Counted from the stretch's first letter, positions 44,265 to 52,994 are shown. The stretch is DNA of 54,232 nt from an uncultured Flavobacteriales bacterium (GCA_913048175.1 CAJWVX010000004.1:1-54232); one strand, 5' to 3'. Notes: generated from the letters alone by a model not told the origin. A program made the numbers and translations.

Positions 44265-44660
44265 CTAAGCGTACTCTGCATGCATTGTATTACTGATAAA
44301 CTCGAATGGAAGATTTACCATACACGCAAAATCCTCTCCAACCTCCTTCATATCATCATCTTCTAATGAAAAATGCCAAATAACCTGAACATCGACTCCA
44401 GACTTTTTAAGATCGCTCAATTTATACAATATGAACAATATCCTTTTAGAAGAATAAATATTGAAATATTCTAAATCAAACACAAAATCAATCCTTTTCG
44501 TGAATTCTTTTTCAGACTTTTCTAACCAATCAATTAATGGAGCATAAAATGTATTAGCCTCTGTAACTACGGATTTACCTATAATTGAAAAATTATTATT
44601 TTCAATATCTAAAATAACCTGTGGCGAAACATCTGTACCTTCTATTCTAATTTTTTTCAT
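44265..44660 (-). CDS. DUF1987 / SiaC-like regulatory phosphoprotein
   Basis: A 131-residue cytosolic protein. The ATG at 44660 (MKKIRIEGTDVSPQVILD) is chosen over an in-frame start at 44684. The domain follows the SiaC (DUF1987) pattern: SPQVILDIENNNFSIIGKSV, FYAPLIDWLEKSEKEFTKRI, FDLEYFNIYSSKRILFIL. In Pseudomonas, SiaC is phosphorylated on a Thr by SiaB and dephosphorylated by SiaA and then controls a diguanylate cyclase; the YFNIYSSKR segment here holds the matching hydroxyl residues. SiaA and SiaB genes are not adjacent. Next to it is an unrelated-looking LytTR system, 119 nt away, on the same strand. Confidence 0.85.
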   Translation of the reverse strand: MKKIRIEGTDVSPQVILDIENNNFSIIGKSVVTEANTFYAPLIDWLEKSEKEFTKRIDFVFDLEYFNIYSSKRILFILYKLSDLKKSGVDVQVIWHFSLEDDDMKEVGEDFACMVNLPFEFISNTMHAEYA

Positions 44661-44779
44661 ATTATTAATTGAATTGAATATCAATATCAGAATAAAAATC
44701 TGATAAACAATGAATTTTTATACATACTCCAATAATTATCAGATAGAATCCTAATAATAACAGATAAAAGAAAAAAGAA

Positions 44780-45490
44780 CTACAAACTCTTCAATTCTTT
44801 TAATTTGCTTGCTTGACGCCTTGATATTTCAACCTGTTCTCCGTTTTTCAACTTGACCATTAAACCTCCATTAAACCAATTTTCAATTGTATCAATCCAA
44901 TTTAAATTGATAATGAATTTACGGTTTGCTCTAAAAAAAACATTTTCATCTAATCTGGATGCCAAGTTATTTAAAGACTTTAAAATGAGAGGCTTATTCT
45001 TCTCAAAATAAACTCTAACATAGTTACCTTCTGATTCAAACATTGGCACATCAGATAAATTTACAAACCAACATCTATCTCCATCCTTTACGAAAACTTG
45101 ATTATTTACTCCTAACTTCTCAGAGACCTCTTCTGGAGTAATCATTTCAGCTTTTACTTTCTCAATAGCAGATTTCAATCTATCAGTCTCAATTGGCTTT
45201 AATAAATAATCTAAAGCATTTACATCAAACGCCTTAATTGCATATTCATCATAAGCCGTTACAAAAATAACATGAGGCATATAATCCAATTCCTCTAGAA
45301 CTCCGAAACCATCTTTCCCCGGCATATGAATATCTAAAAATACCACATCAGGTTTTAATTGATCTACTGCAATAATAGCAGATTCTGCGCCATCGCATTC
45401 CTCTATAATCTCTATTTCAGTATATTCTGCCAACAAACTTCTAAGTTCATTCCTTGCCAACCTCTCATCATCTACAATTATCGCTTTCAT
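44780..45490 (-). CDS. LytTR-type response regulator
   Basis: A 236-residue regulator. The receiver domain (1 to about 120) has the acidic pair in VDDERLARNELRSL, the phospho-acceptor Asp in DVVFLDIHMPGKDGFGVLEE (about 55) and the Lys in LKPIETDRL. The LytTR DNA-binding domain (about 135-236) has FVKDGDRCWFVNLSDV, FFRANRKFIINLNWIDTIEN and SRRQASKLKEL. It lies 16 nt after the histidine kinase gene, so the pair is surely functional together. LytTR regulators commonly control envelope or exopolysaccharide functions; target sites cannot be seen here. Confidence 0.95.
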   Translation of the reverse strand: MKAIIVDDERLARNELRSLLAEYTEIEIIEECDGAESAIIAVDQLKPDVVFLDIHMPGKDGFGVLEELDYMPHVIFVTAYDEYAIKAFDVNALDYLLKPIETDRLKSAIEKVKAEMITPEEVSEKLGVNNQVFVKDGDRCWFVNLSDVPMFESEGNYVRVYFEKNKPLILKSLNNLASRLDENVFFRANRKFIINLNWIDTIENWFNGGLMVKLKNGEQVEISRRQASKLKELKSL

Positions 45491-45506
45491 ATTATCTAAG
45501 ATTAAC

Positions 45507-46550
45507 TTATAAAATTGTTTCTTTTGGTATCAACACTGTTGTTTTAACTCTACCATTATCGTTTTTAATATCGAAAATTGCAGCATCTCCATATAATAGT
45601 TTTAATCGCTGTATTGTATTTGCCAATCCAAATCCTGTTTCAGGCTGATGTGTTTTATCATAGTAACCACTATTATAAATTATAACCTGTAATTCCTCAT
45701 TTTGAATAAAGGCATTCACCTCTAAAACACCACCTTCTGGCAACTTAGAAGTTCCATGTTTAATACCATTTTCAACTAAAGTTTGGATCATTAAAGGGGG
45801 CAATAAAAATACTTCTGTATTTTTCTCAATCTTCCTTACAATTGTTAATCGTTCTTCAAATCTTGTTTTTTCTAAGCCTAAATAATCATTAACCAACTTC
45901 ATTTCATCACCTAAGGGTATTAACTTTTGCTTGCCCATAAGCAAAGAGTTTCTTAAAACATTTGACAACTGAGTTATTGCCTCTTTAGCCAAAGTAGGGT
46001 TCTCATTAACTAACGCTCTAATACTATTCATAGAATTAAAAATAAAATGAGGGTTAAGTTGCGATTTCAACTTATTTAGCTCAATTTCATTCTTAGCAGC
46101 TTGCCATTTTAAGTTTTTAATTTCTTCTTTTTTATAGTTATTTACATAATGAAATAAAAAATATAATAAAGACCAAATTAAATACAGGATCATCCAACTA
46201 ATAATTGAAGGAAAAGCTTCAGCTAAATTGAACACGTAATTATTCTGAACAATTAAGCGCTCAATAATTATTGACTTTAAAAAATAAACTAATACTCCTG
46301 CGACAATAGTCCCTAATAAAATTCTTGGAATTAATCTGGCAATTGTAAATCTCATCCAATTTAACCTTACAATAGCAAATCGAAAAAAATGAGATACAGA
46401 TAATCCTATTAAAAATATTGACAATAGACTGAAAATTAGTTCAGATCCTATTTCATTTCGCATTTGAATATTAAAAATACCCACTACAAAAGCATACAAT
46501 AGCCAGCCAACTATTTGAGAGATCCAATATAATTTTGTTTTGTTAAGCAT
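45507..46550 (-). CDS. LytS-like sensor histidine kinase
   Basis: A 347-residue membrane kinase with four predicted helices in residues 1 to about 145 (YWISQIVGWLLYAFVVGIF first) and no periplasmic sensing domain, so the signal is likely sensed in the membrane. The His_kinase (PF06580) core LKSQLNPHFIFNSMNSIRAL carries the phospho-His, and the ATPase domain has TLVENGIKHG and ETGFGLANTIQRL. It lies 18 nt after the M61 peptidase gene and 16 nt before its response regulator. Confidence 0.94.
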   Translation of the reverse strand: MLNKTKLYWISQIVGWLLYAFVVGIFNIQMRNEIGSELIFSLLSIFLIGLSVSHFFRFAIVRLNWMRFTIARLIPRILLGTIVAGVLVYFLKSIIIERLIVQNNYVFNLAEAFPSIISWMILYLIWSLLYFLFHYVNNYKKEEIKNLKWQAAKNEIELNKLKSQLNPHFIFNSMNSIRALVNENPTLAKEAITQLSNVLRNSLLMGKQKLIPLGDEMKLVNDYLGLEKTRFEERLTIVRKIEKNTEVFLLPPLMIQTLVENGIKHGTSKLPEGGVLEVNAFIQNEELQVIIYNSGYYDKTHQPETGFGLANTIQRLKLLYGDAAIFDIKNDNGRVKTTVLIPKETIL

Positions 46551-46568
46551 CCAAATGGTTTTTAAGAT

Positions 46569-48404
46569 CTAACTTTGTCCTAACCAAGATTTTCTTAATT
46601 TGAGTTGTTGTTCAGAAGCATTTTCATCAAACTTAATTATGAATTTCTTTTGCTTTTCTATCGCAATAGCTTTTGCCTTCAACTTTTTGTCTTTCATTTT
46701 TCCTTTTTTATTTCGAGAAATAGTTATTTCAACTTTATCTCCTACTTTGGTAGTATTTTGATACTCATCCAACTGCTGTTGTACTTTATCAATATCAATT
46801 TTAACTCCATTAACTGCAATTATTTCATCATTTACTTTATATCCTAATACTTTTCCGAAAGCATTTATTTTAGATAAATCAGAAACAAACAAATGTTCTG
46901 TTTCTGAATTAAATCCTAAAGAAATCCCACCCATAGTAATTTCTTTAATTGTAACATCCTTTTCAAAAGAAATACCAACTTTTTTTAAAATTTGTTTTAA
47001 AGGAAGTTCTCCACCATGTTCAACATACTCTTTAAAAAATCCTCCGATCTCTTTAGAAGATAATTGCTCGATTTTACCAAATAATTTGCTATCAGCAAAG
47101 GATTGGTCTTTTCCGTATTCTGCCGAAAGCATAGCCATCATATCTTTTGTTCCAACTTTTCCGTCAGACTGTTCTCTTAACAAAATATCCAAGCATAAAC
47201 CAATTAACGCTCCTTTCTGATAAACGTTTCCATATTGATCTTCATGCTCATGCAAACACCCTAAACTTAATTCAGTAAAAGCTAAATCATCTTTAAAACG
47301 TGCAGCACCATGTAACTTTTCTTCAATTACTTTTAAATACTCTTCTGGAGTTTGCATTCCTCCATAAACCTGAACATGACCAGCAAAATACTCTGTTACA
47401 CCCTCATACATCCATAAATGTTTAGACATTTTAGGATTAATAAAATCGAAATCGCCTATCTCTTCAGAGTGAATATTTAAAGGCGTAACGATATGAAAAA
47501 ACTCATGTGCTGCAACTCTTACGACAAAACCTGACAACCTCTCTGCCGACATCTCTGGCAAATAATAAAACGATGAATATGAATGTTCTAAAGCTCCACT
47601 TCCTCCCGAGCCACTTTGCCCTTCATATAAATAAATAATAAAAGCGTACTTCTCTACTGGTAATGTTCCTCCTAAATAATCTTTTTGTAATTCTAATATT
47701 TCTTTAATATCTACAGCTAATTCTTTTGCCGTAGCAGCTTTGTTTTTAGAATAAACAGAAATCAAAATTTCAGCTCCACCAACCATAAATGAGGTGGTAT
47801 CTGGCACATTGTACATAATTGGGGCATCTACTAAATCCATATAATTGGTAGTAGTAAATTGATCTACATTTCCAACTGTTTTAATTGTAGTTAATCCAGT
47901 AGACCCATAAAAACTTTCTGGACGAGTAACATTTACTTCATACCTTTTATGTTTCATTCCATCAAAGTACCCAAAGAAACCATGGTTATTTAAAACTACA
48001 TTTTCGCCTTGAGCTATATTTGTTCCTCCTGGCTCAAAAACCAATTCATCAACCTTAGCATCCCAAGTATCCTCTACCCAATAACTAATTTTTGTTAAGG
48101 CTTTAGCATTGTCTATTTCCCATCTATTTTTATCTAATTGATTTACACTTAGAGCTCTTCCAGCACTATCAAAAGCCTCAAAATCCATTACGTATTGTCC
48201 AAAGTCATAAATCTTGTATGTTCCTGGAACAATTTTCGGCATATTATAAATTATCTTATCTGAAGCAATGGTTGGAGTAATTAAATTAATCTGTATTAAA
48301 TCACTATTAATTTGATTTAAATCCAATTCAAATTGATACTTATCATTTTGAGCAACAACAGACATCCCAAAAATCACTAACAACCCTAATAAAACAGTCT
48401 TCAT
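46569..48404 (-). CDS. M61 family metallopeptidase with PDZ domain
   Basis: A 611-residue exported protein (614 if started at 48413). The signal peptide (MKTVLLGLLVIFGMSVVA before Gln) is followed by the N-terminal beta domain, the catalytic domain with zinc motif AAHEFFHIVTPLNIHSEEI (HExxH type, about residue 305) and the second Glu region in WMYEGVTEYFAG. A PDZ domain (about 500-575; ISLGFNSETEHLFVSDLS, VLGYKVNDEIIAVNGVK) follows. M61 enzymes are glycyl aminopeptidases. It is the first gene of an operon with the LytS/LytTR pair, and could process a periplasmic signal, but that is speculation. Confidence 0.93.
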   Translation of the reverse strand: MKTVLLGLLVIFGMSVVAQNDKYQFELDLNQINSDLIQINLITPTIASDKIIYNMPKIVPGTYKIYDFGQYVMDFEAFDSAGRALSVNQLDKNRWEIDNAKALTKISYWVEDTWDAKVDELVFEPGGTNIAQGENVVLNNHGFFGYFDGMKHKRYEVNVTRPESFYGSTGLTTIKTVGNVDQFTTTNYMDLVDAPIMYNVPDTTSFMVGGAEILISVYSKNKAATAKELAVDIKEILELQKDYLGGTLPVEKYAFIIYLYEGQSGSGGSGALEHSYSSFYYLPEMSAERLSGFVVRVAAHEFFHIVTPLNIHSEEIGDFDFINPKMSKHLWMYEGVTEYFAGHVQVYGGMQTPEEYLKVIEEKLHGAARFKDDLAFTELSLGCLHEHEDQYGNVYQKGALIGLCLDILLREQSDGKVGTKDMMAMLSAEYGKDQSFADSKLFGKIEQLSSKEIGGFFKEYVEHGGELPLKQILKKVGISFEKDVTIKEITMGGISLGFNSETEHLFVSDLSKINAFGKVLGYKVNDEIIAVNGVKIDIDKVQQQLDEYQNTTKVGDKVEITISRNKKGKMKDKKLKAKAIAIEKQKKFIIKFDENASEQQLKLRKSWLGQS

Positions 48405-48427
48405 TTCTTTCATTTTTTAATTCAGAA

Positions 48428-48435
48428 CAAATATA
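48428..48435 (-). promoter_or_regulatory. Candidate -7 box of the M61-lytS-lytTR operon
   Basis: TATATTTG on the minus strand, exact, 14 nt before the ATG at 48413 and 23 nt before that at 48404. No clear -33 element. Confidence 0.4.
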
Positions 48436-48502
48436 GCGCTGATTAATGTATCTTTAATACTTTATTACATCAATGGTAAATTTAATCCACTAAAGGTTTT
48501 TT

Positions 48503-49078
48503 ATGAACTATTTAGCACATCTTCACCTTTCAAACAACGATATAAACTTAATTATCGGAAACTACATTGCAGACGATGTAAAAGGAAAGGCATATTTAAA
48601 CTTTCCAGTAGAAATTCAAAAAGGAATAATTCTCCATCGAAAAATCGATGACTTTACTGATTCACATAAAGTAGTTGGGAATAGTAAGAATATTATTCGC
48701 CATCATCAAAACAAATTTACACCTGTTGTAATGGATGTTTTTTACGACTACTTTTTGGCTAAAAATTGGGATAAATATTCAACAGTAGATTTACTCAGTT
48801 TTACTACTAATATTTACAAAGTACTTTTTAAAAACATGCTGACCCTTCCTTTAAAGAGTCAAGCTCGACTTCCCTTTATGGCAAAATCTAACTGGCTATA
48901 TAATTATCGCAAAATTGAGGGTATAAAAAAAGCCTTAACAGGAATGTCTAAAAGAACAAAATATCCTAATAATATGCATGAGGCTCACCTTATTCTTAAA
49001 GAACAAGAATTTAATCTACAAAAAGATTTTACATTGTTTTATTTGGAACTAATCAATTTTGTGGATTCAGAAATATAA
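48503..49078 (+). CDS. Acyl carrier protein phosphodiesterase-like (AcpH/DUF479) protein
   Basis: A 191-residue soluble protein. NYLAHLHLSNNDINLIIGNY at the start and ILHRKIDDFTDSHKVVGNSK in the first third match the AcpH (ACP phosphodiesterase, DUF479) family, with the conserved His and Asp residues of the HD-like metal site (HRKIDDFTD). AcpH removes 4'-phosphopantetheine from holo-ACP. In Bacteroidota the family is common and its ACP activity has not been checked widely. It stands alone on the + strand, 89 nt away from the divergent M61 gene. Confidence 0.85.
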   Translation: MNYLAHLHLSNNDINLIIGNYIADDVKGKAYLNFPVEIQKGIILHRKIDDFTDSHKVVGNSKNIIRHHQNKFTPVVMDVFYDYFLAKNWDKYSTVDLLSFTTNIYKVLFKNMLTLPLKSQARLPFMAKSNWLYNYRKIEGIKKALTGMSKRTKYPNNMHEAHLILKEQEFNLQKDFTLFYLELINFVDSEI

Positions 49079-49126
49079 AATAGGAACAGAAATTTAGTCC
49101 CTTTTATATATTTACTAAACATTAAC

Positions 49127-49253
49127 CCCAAATTCTGAGCTATTGTTTATATTCGTCTAACCCTTTTTTCTATAACTTTAAGTCACTAACAAACAAGAAA
49201 ATAAAACAACTATTCCCTTTAATTACAATTTGTAGCAGAACCCAAATTCTGAG
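49127..49253 (+). repeat. Direct repeat pair CCCAAATTCTGAG in a gene-free stretch
   Basis: Two exact 13-nt copies, 49127-49139 and 49241-49253, spaced by 101 nt, inside the 329-nt gap 49079-49407. No gene or RNA structure was recognised there apart from the candidate promoter at 49378. The function is unknown; chance cannot be excluded. Confidence 0.5.
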
Positions 49254-49377
49254 ATAGAAAAACACTGAAAAAATTATTAATCAGACAAAAGCAATTAAAT
49301 AACTTATAAATATTATACTTTATCTAATATTTAGATCTATCTATCGTTTAGTTGTAACAATAAAATGAATATTTACG

Positions 49378-49385
49378 TATATTTG
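49378..49385 (+). promoter_or_regulatory. Candidate -7 box of the 141-residue secreted protein gene
   Basis: TATATTTG, exact, 22 nt before the ATG at 49408. A TTG lies 23 nt upstream, slightly too far for a good -33 element. Confidence 0.4.
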
Positions 49386-49407
49386 AACTGTTCTAAAACC
49401 TTTAATC

Positions 49408-49833
49408 ATGAAAAAAATCGTTCTATTCTTAACCATTATTTTTCCAATGGTTTTTTTAGCTCAAAGCTCAAGAGACATTAATACTGTTATCCAAAAGACT
49501 ATTGATTTACACGCTTTAAAACAACATTTTAATGAATCTGAAAAAGCAGGCGAAACCCCATTAATCATCTTGAATGATGATAAAATACCAGATAATTTAA
49601 TCGTTTTTAAATTTAACAAAAGAGTCAAAATTATGACTCCAGCTCAGTTAGAAACATTTAAATCAATATCTAAAAAGAATTTAGATAGCTATTTTGTTTT
49701 TGAAATAATGGAGTTTACCGAGGATACTGTTCAAATTAAAGCGAACTTCAGAAAAACAGACAAAATTGCAATTAATGTAAACATGAAAAGGCAAAATGAA
49801 AATTGGATGGTTACGGAATCTTCTGCTGGGTAA
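49408..49833 (+). CDS. Small secreted protein, unknown function
   Basis: A 141-residue protein with a signal peptide (MKKIVLFLTIIFPMVFLA, then QSS) and a mixed alpha/beta domain (TPLIILNDDKIPDNLIVFKF, MTPAQLETFKSISKKNLDSY, YFVFEIMEFTEDTVQIKANF). The ending KRQNENWMVTESSAG resembles the closing strand of small NTF2- or lipocalin-like periplasmic proteins. I do not recognise a family. It has its own promoter and is followed 69 nt later by the Smr-domain gene. Confidence 0.65.
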   Translation: MKKIVLFLTIIFPMVFLAQSSRDINTVIQKTIDLHALKQHFNESEKAGETPLIILNDDKIPDNLIVFKFNKRVKIMTPAQLETFKSISKKNLDSYFVFEIMEFTEDTVQIKANFRKTDKIAINVNMKRQNENWMVTESSAG

Positions 49834-49867
49834 TTTTTAAAACCATTTAATAAAACTCCTATTGATA

Positions 49868-49887
49868 GGACAAAAAAAATTTTGTCC
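49868..49887 (+). other. Hairpin just upstream of the Smr gene start codon
   Basis: GGACAAAA, loop AAAA, TTTTGTCC: 8-bp stem ending 15 nt before the ATG at 49903. There is no T run after it, so it is not a terminator. It could hide or shape the ribosome landing site. Confidence 0.35.
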
Positions 49888-49902
49888 GTTTCAAACTATT
49901 TT

Positions 49903-50157
49903 ATGAGTAAATTAAAACTTGACCTTCACGAAATATACAATAAGTCTAATTTAATAGATGGAGCTTTAAATGACATTATAGAAGAAGCTATTGAGAAGAA
50001 AATAAAGCTTATAGAGATTATTCCGGGCAAAGGTTCTGGGCAGCTAAAAAAGAAGGTTATTCGCTTCTTACAACAATCTCATATCAAAAACAAATACCAC
50101 AGAATTGACAAAGACAGTAAGAATTTTGGTCGTATTTTTGTTCACTTCAAATTCTAA
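49903..50157 (+). CDS. Small stand-alone Smr domain protein
   Basis: An 84-residue protein that is little more than a Smr (small MutS-related) domain: KLKLDLHEIY near the start (DLH motif) and IEIIPGKGSGQLKKKVIRFL (GKGxG motif) in the middle. Smr domains are endonuclease or RNA-cleaving modules at the end of MutS2. A free domain of this size may act in RNA turnover or recombination control (inference). The ATG at 49903 is used; an upstream TTG at 49882 lies in the hairpin. It is followed 2 nt later by a small membrane protein gene. Confidence 0.8.
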   Translation: MSKLKLDLHEIYNKSNLIDGALNDIIEEAIEKKIKLIEIIPGKGSGQLKKKVIRFLQQSHIKNKYHRIDKDSKNFGRIFVHFKF

Positions 50158-50159
50158 CT

Positions 50160-50345
50160 ATGTTTTCACCTGGTCAAAAAATATTCGCTATTATTTTTAT
50201 AATTTCATTTATTGTTATAATAGCAATTCAATTTATGAAGGATAAAAAAAAGAATCCACATCTTTTTAAAAAAAGCTATTGGATCGTTTTAGGTGTAATT
50301 GCTACAATGATAGGCTTTGTGTTGTTCAATAATTTGATAAATTAA
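50160..50345 (+). CDS. Small two-helix membrane protein, unknown function
   Basis: A 61-residue protein with helices IFAIIFIISFIVIIAIQFM and SYWIVLGVIATMIGFVLFN joined by a Lys-rich loop (KDKKKNPHLFKK). It lies 2 nt after the Smr gene and ends at the terminator shared with dsbD. I see no known family. It is similar in layout to the 65-residue protein after rimM, but the sequences differ. Confidence 0.6.
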   Translation: MFSPGQKIFAIIFIISFIVIIAIQFMKDKKKNPHLFKKSYWIVLGVIATMIGFVLFNNLIN

Positions 50346-50373
50346 AAAGGGTTATCAATTAAGACAACCCTTT
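50346..50373 (-). terminator. Terminator of dsbD
   Basis: An 8-bp stem (50346-50353 with 50366-50373) and a T-rich tail on the minus strand, 18 nt after the dsbD stop. It may also serve the convergent + strand genes, with a weaker tail. Confidence 0.75.
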
Positions 50374-50391
50374 AAAGTAATTTCTAAAATT

Positions 50392-52848
50392 TTATTTCGC
50401 CTCTTTATAAAGCTTTAATCCTTCATCTAACCAAGTTTTAAAGTCATCTCTATTACCGTGATGCTCATAATCAGCAGATCCATTATCCAGATCTTCTCCA
50501 TTTGGCCCCAACATAATATAGTAAGGCTGCGTATTGGTTTTATATTTAGTTGTTTGAAGAGTACTCCATTTATTCCCTAGGGTTCTTAATATTCTAGTTT
50601 TTCCTGGGGCATACTCAACTTCGACTTGTTCTTCTGTAGGTAATTCTGCCTTTTCATCAACGTAAAGAGAAATGATAACTACATCATTTCTCATTATGTC
50701 TAGAACCCCTTCAGTTCCCCAAACATTTTCTTCCATTTTTCTACAATTGACACAAGCCCATCCTGTAAAGTCTAAAAATGCTGGCTTACCAACTTTCTTT
50801 GCATAAGCAAGCCCTTCATCTAAATCATGAAACAAATATAAACTTTGCGCTCCTAAATGTGTTCCTTCGGGTCCATGATCTAACACGGCAGATGACCCTC
50901 CACCAGCAGAGTATCCAACTCCATGCGGTGATTCGCTATACGACATTGGTGGTGGAAAACCACTAATTAATTTTAAAGGAGCTCCCCATAGTCCTGGAAT
51001 TAAATACACCACAAAAATAACAGTAGCGACTCCTAATAATACTCGTCCTACAGAAAGATTTGCTATTGGACTATCATGCGGCAATTGAATAAAGCCAAAC
51101 AAATACATTGCTAACACTCCAAACACTCCTATCCAAATCGCTAAGAACAGCTCTCTTTCTAAATAATGCCCCTGAACAACTAAATCTGCATTAGATAAGA
51201 ATTTAAATGCTAATGCCAACTCTAAAAATCCTAAAAACACCTTTACAGTTGTTAACCAACCTCCAGATTTAGGCAATGAGTTCATCCATCCTGGAAAAGC
51301 CGCAAACAGAGCAAATGGCAATGCCAAAGCTAAAGAGAAACCAAACATTCCAATTATAGGAACAATACCTCCAATTGTTGCTGACTCAACTAATAAAGTT
51401 CCAACAATAGGTCCCGTACAAGAGAACGATACTAATGCCAAAACTAAAGCCATAAAGAAAATACCTACATATCCTCCCTTATCTGAAGCCTTATCTGCAG
51501 AGTTAATCCAAGAACTGGGCAATGTAATTTCGAAAGCTCCCATAAAAGATACTGCAAATATTACTAAAAGGATAAAGAAAAAGATATTCATCCCTACACC
51601 TGTAGAAATTTCATTAATAACATCTGGCGGAACAAATCCGGTAACTACACCTCCTAATAAAACATAGATAACTATTATAGAAATACCATAAAAAATTGCA
51701 TTTCTAATACCTTGTGCTTTCGATTTACTTTGTTTCGTAAAGAAACTAACAGTCATCGGAATCATAGGGAATACACATGGTGTTAACAATGCTGCTAAAC
51801 CACTTCCAAATGCTAGAAAGAAAATTGTCCAAACTGATTTATTATCACTCTCATCATCACTACTTCCTCCTTGAGCTTCTGCATCAGCGCACCCTTCTAT
51901 TTTAATCTCAAAATCTGATTCATGTGGTGGCAAACAAAACCCTTGCTCATTACACGTAACAAAACCAAACTTCCCTTTTAGAACAAAATCATCTTTACTC
52001 GTAATTTCAATTTTTTGCTTTATAATAAAAGTCTTGGAATGTTGATAGATATCCTCATCAGCTTCCTCATCATGGAAAAATTCTGGCTTAGGCTCAACTA
52101 CTACTCCAACAGTTTTATAATTCTTAGATTCATTTGGATCAATCCATGTTGGCCCTTGCAGTGATCCTTCTGGTAAATTTGCTGCAGAAACATGCCAATG
52201 CTCATCACAAGTAATTTCAGCTACAAGCATAACATTACAACCATCTTTCTCAATACTAAACTTCCAATCCACTTTATCTTCAGGGAATTGCATGTCACTT
52301 TCTACACTTAAATTATCATCACCTAAATCAACATTTCCAATTCCAACAATACTAGTCTCAACATCAGCTAATACACCTTTTACTTTTAATTCAAAATCTG
52401 TATCAAAAGGAGGTAAACAATGACTCTCATCGCAAGTTTGAAATGAAAACCTTCCTTTTAAAGTAAAATCTTTTTCACTTGTAATTTTGATCTTACGTTT
52501 TAAAGTAAAACTCTTGGAATGCTGAAAAATATCTTCATCAGCCGCCTCATCATGATAAAACTCTGGTTTGGGTTCTATTACTTTTCCTGCAACAGTATAG
52601 TTATCAGACTTTTCAGGCTCAATTTCAGTGGGCAATAAAAAAGAACCTTCAGGTAAATTAGCCGCGTAAACATGCCAATGTTCAACACAGGTAATCTTAC
52701 CTACAATAACTGCATCAGAACCATCTTGTTCAATAGTAAACTTCCAACCTACTTTGTCTTCTGGAAACTCCATTTGTGCTGATACATTTGTAACAAACAG
52801 AAATAGTGAAGCCAATGGCAACATCATATATTTCTTAAATAATTTCAT
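50392..52848 (-). CDS. dsbD: Thiol:disulfide interchange protein DsbD with duplicated N-terminal domain
   Basis: An 818-residue inner-membrane protein that moves electrons from cytosolic thioredoxin to the periplasm. After a signal peptide (1-25) there are two copies of the DsbD alpha-type domain: from residue 26 (MEFPEDKVGWKF, EHWHVYAANLPEG, TCDESHCLPP) and from 186 (MQFPEDKVDWKF, EHWHVSAANLPEG, TCNEQGFCLPP). Then comes the eight-helix CcdA-like core with TPCVFPMIPMTVSFF and SFSCTGPIVGTLL, and a C-terminal thioredoxin domain with GWACVNCRKME. Most Bacteroidota DsbD proteins have one N-terminal domain. Both copies keep the Cys pair in the LPP motif region, so both may be active. It supplies reducing power for cytochrome c and oxidase assembly, relevant to the many c-type hemes encoded here. 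Confidence 0.94.
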   Translation of the reverse strand: MKLFKKYMMLPLASLFLFVTNVSAQMEFPEDKVGWKFTIEQDGSDAVIVGKITCVEHWHVYAANLPEGSFLLPTEIEPEKSDNYTVAGKVIEPKPEFYHDEAADEDIFQHSKSFTLKRKIKITSEKDFTLKGRFSFQTCDESHCLPPFDTDFELKVKGVLADVETSIVGIGNVDLGDDNLSVESDMQFPEDKVDWKFSIEKDGCNVMLVAEITCDEHWHVSAANLPEGSLQGPTWIDPNESKNYKTVGVVVEPKPEFFHDEEADEDIYQHSKTFIIKQKIEITSKDDFVLKGKFGFVTCNEQGFCLPPHESDFEIKIEGCADAEAQGGSSDDESDNKSVWTIFFLAFGSGLAALLTPCVFPMIPMTVSFFTKQSKSKAQGIRNAIFYGISIIVIYVLLGGVVTGFVPPDVINEISTGVGMNIFFFILLVIFAVSFMGAFEITLPSSWINSADKASDKGGYVGIFFMALVLALVSFSCTGPIVGTLLVESATIGGIVPIIGMFGFSLALALPFALFAAFPGWMNSLPKSGGWLTTVKVFLGFLELALAFKFLSNADLVVQGHYLERELFLAIWIGVFGVLAMYLFGFIQLPHDSPIANLSVGRVLLGVATVIFVVYLIPGLWGAPLKLISGFPPPMSYSESPHGVGYSAGGGSSAVLDHGPEGTHLGAQSLYLFHDLDEGLAYAKKVGKPAFLDFTGWACVNCRKMEENVWGTEGVLDIMRNDVVIISLYVDEKAELPTEEQVEVEYAPGKTRILRTLGNKWSTLQTTKYKTNTQPYYIMLGPNGEDLDNGSADYEHHGNRDDFKTWLDEGLKLYKEAK

Positions 52849-52880
52849 AACTATCTTAATATTATACGTTTTTAGGAATC

Positions 52881-52888
52881 CAAAAATA
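52881..52888 (-). promoter_or_regulatory. Candidate -7 box of dsbD
   Basis: TATTTTTG on the minus strand, exact, 32 nt before the ATG; no clear -33 element. Confidence 0.4.
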
Positions 52889-52942
52889 GGTATTTATATC
52901 CTATAGAATAGTCTATGTTAAGACCAAAATTGTATTCTTAAC

Positions 52943-52969
52943 AAAAAAACCGAAGCTTTAAGGCTTCGG
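52943..52969 (-). terminator. Terminator of the 99-residue protein gene
   Basis: CCGAAGC, 6-nt loop, GCTTCGG (52950-52969) and, on the minus strand, a run of seven T (52949-52943). It separates this gene from dsbD. Confidence 0.85.
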
Positions 52970-52994
52970 CTTTTACATTATTTATAATAGCTAA

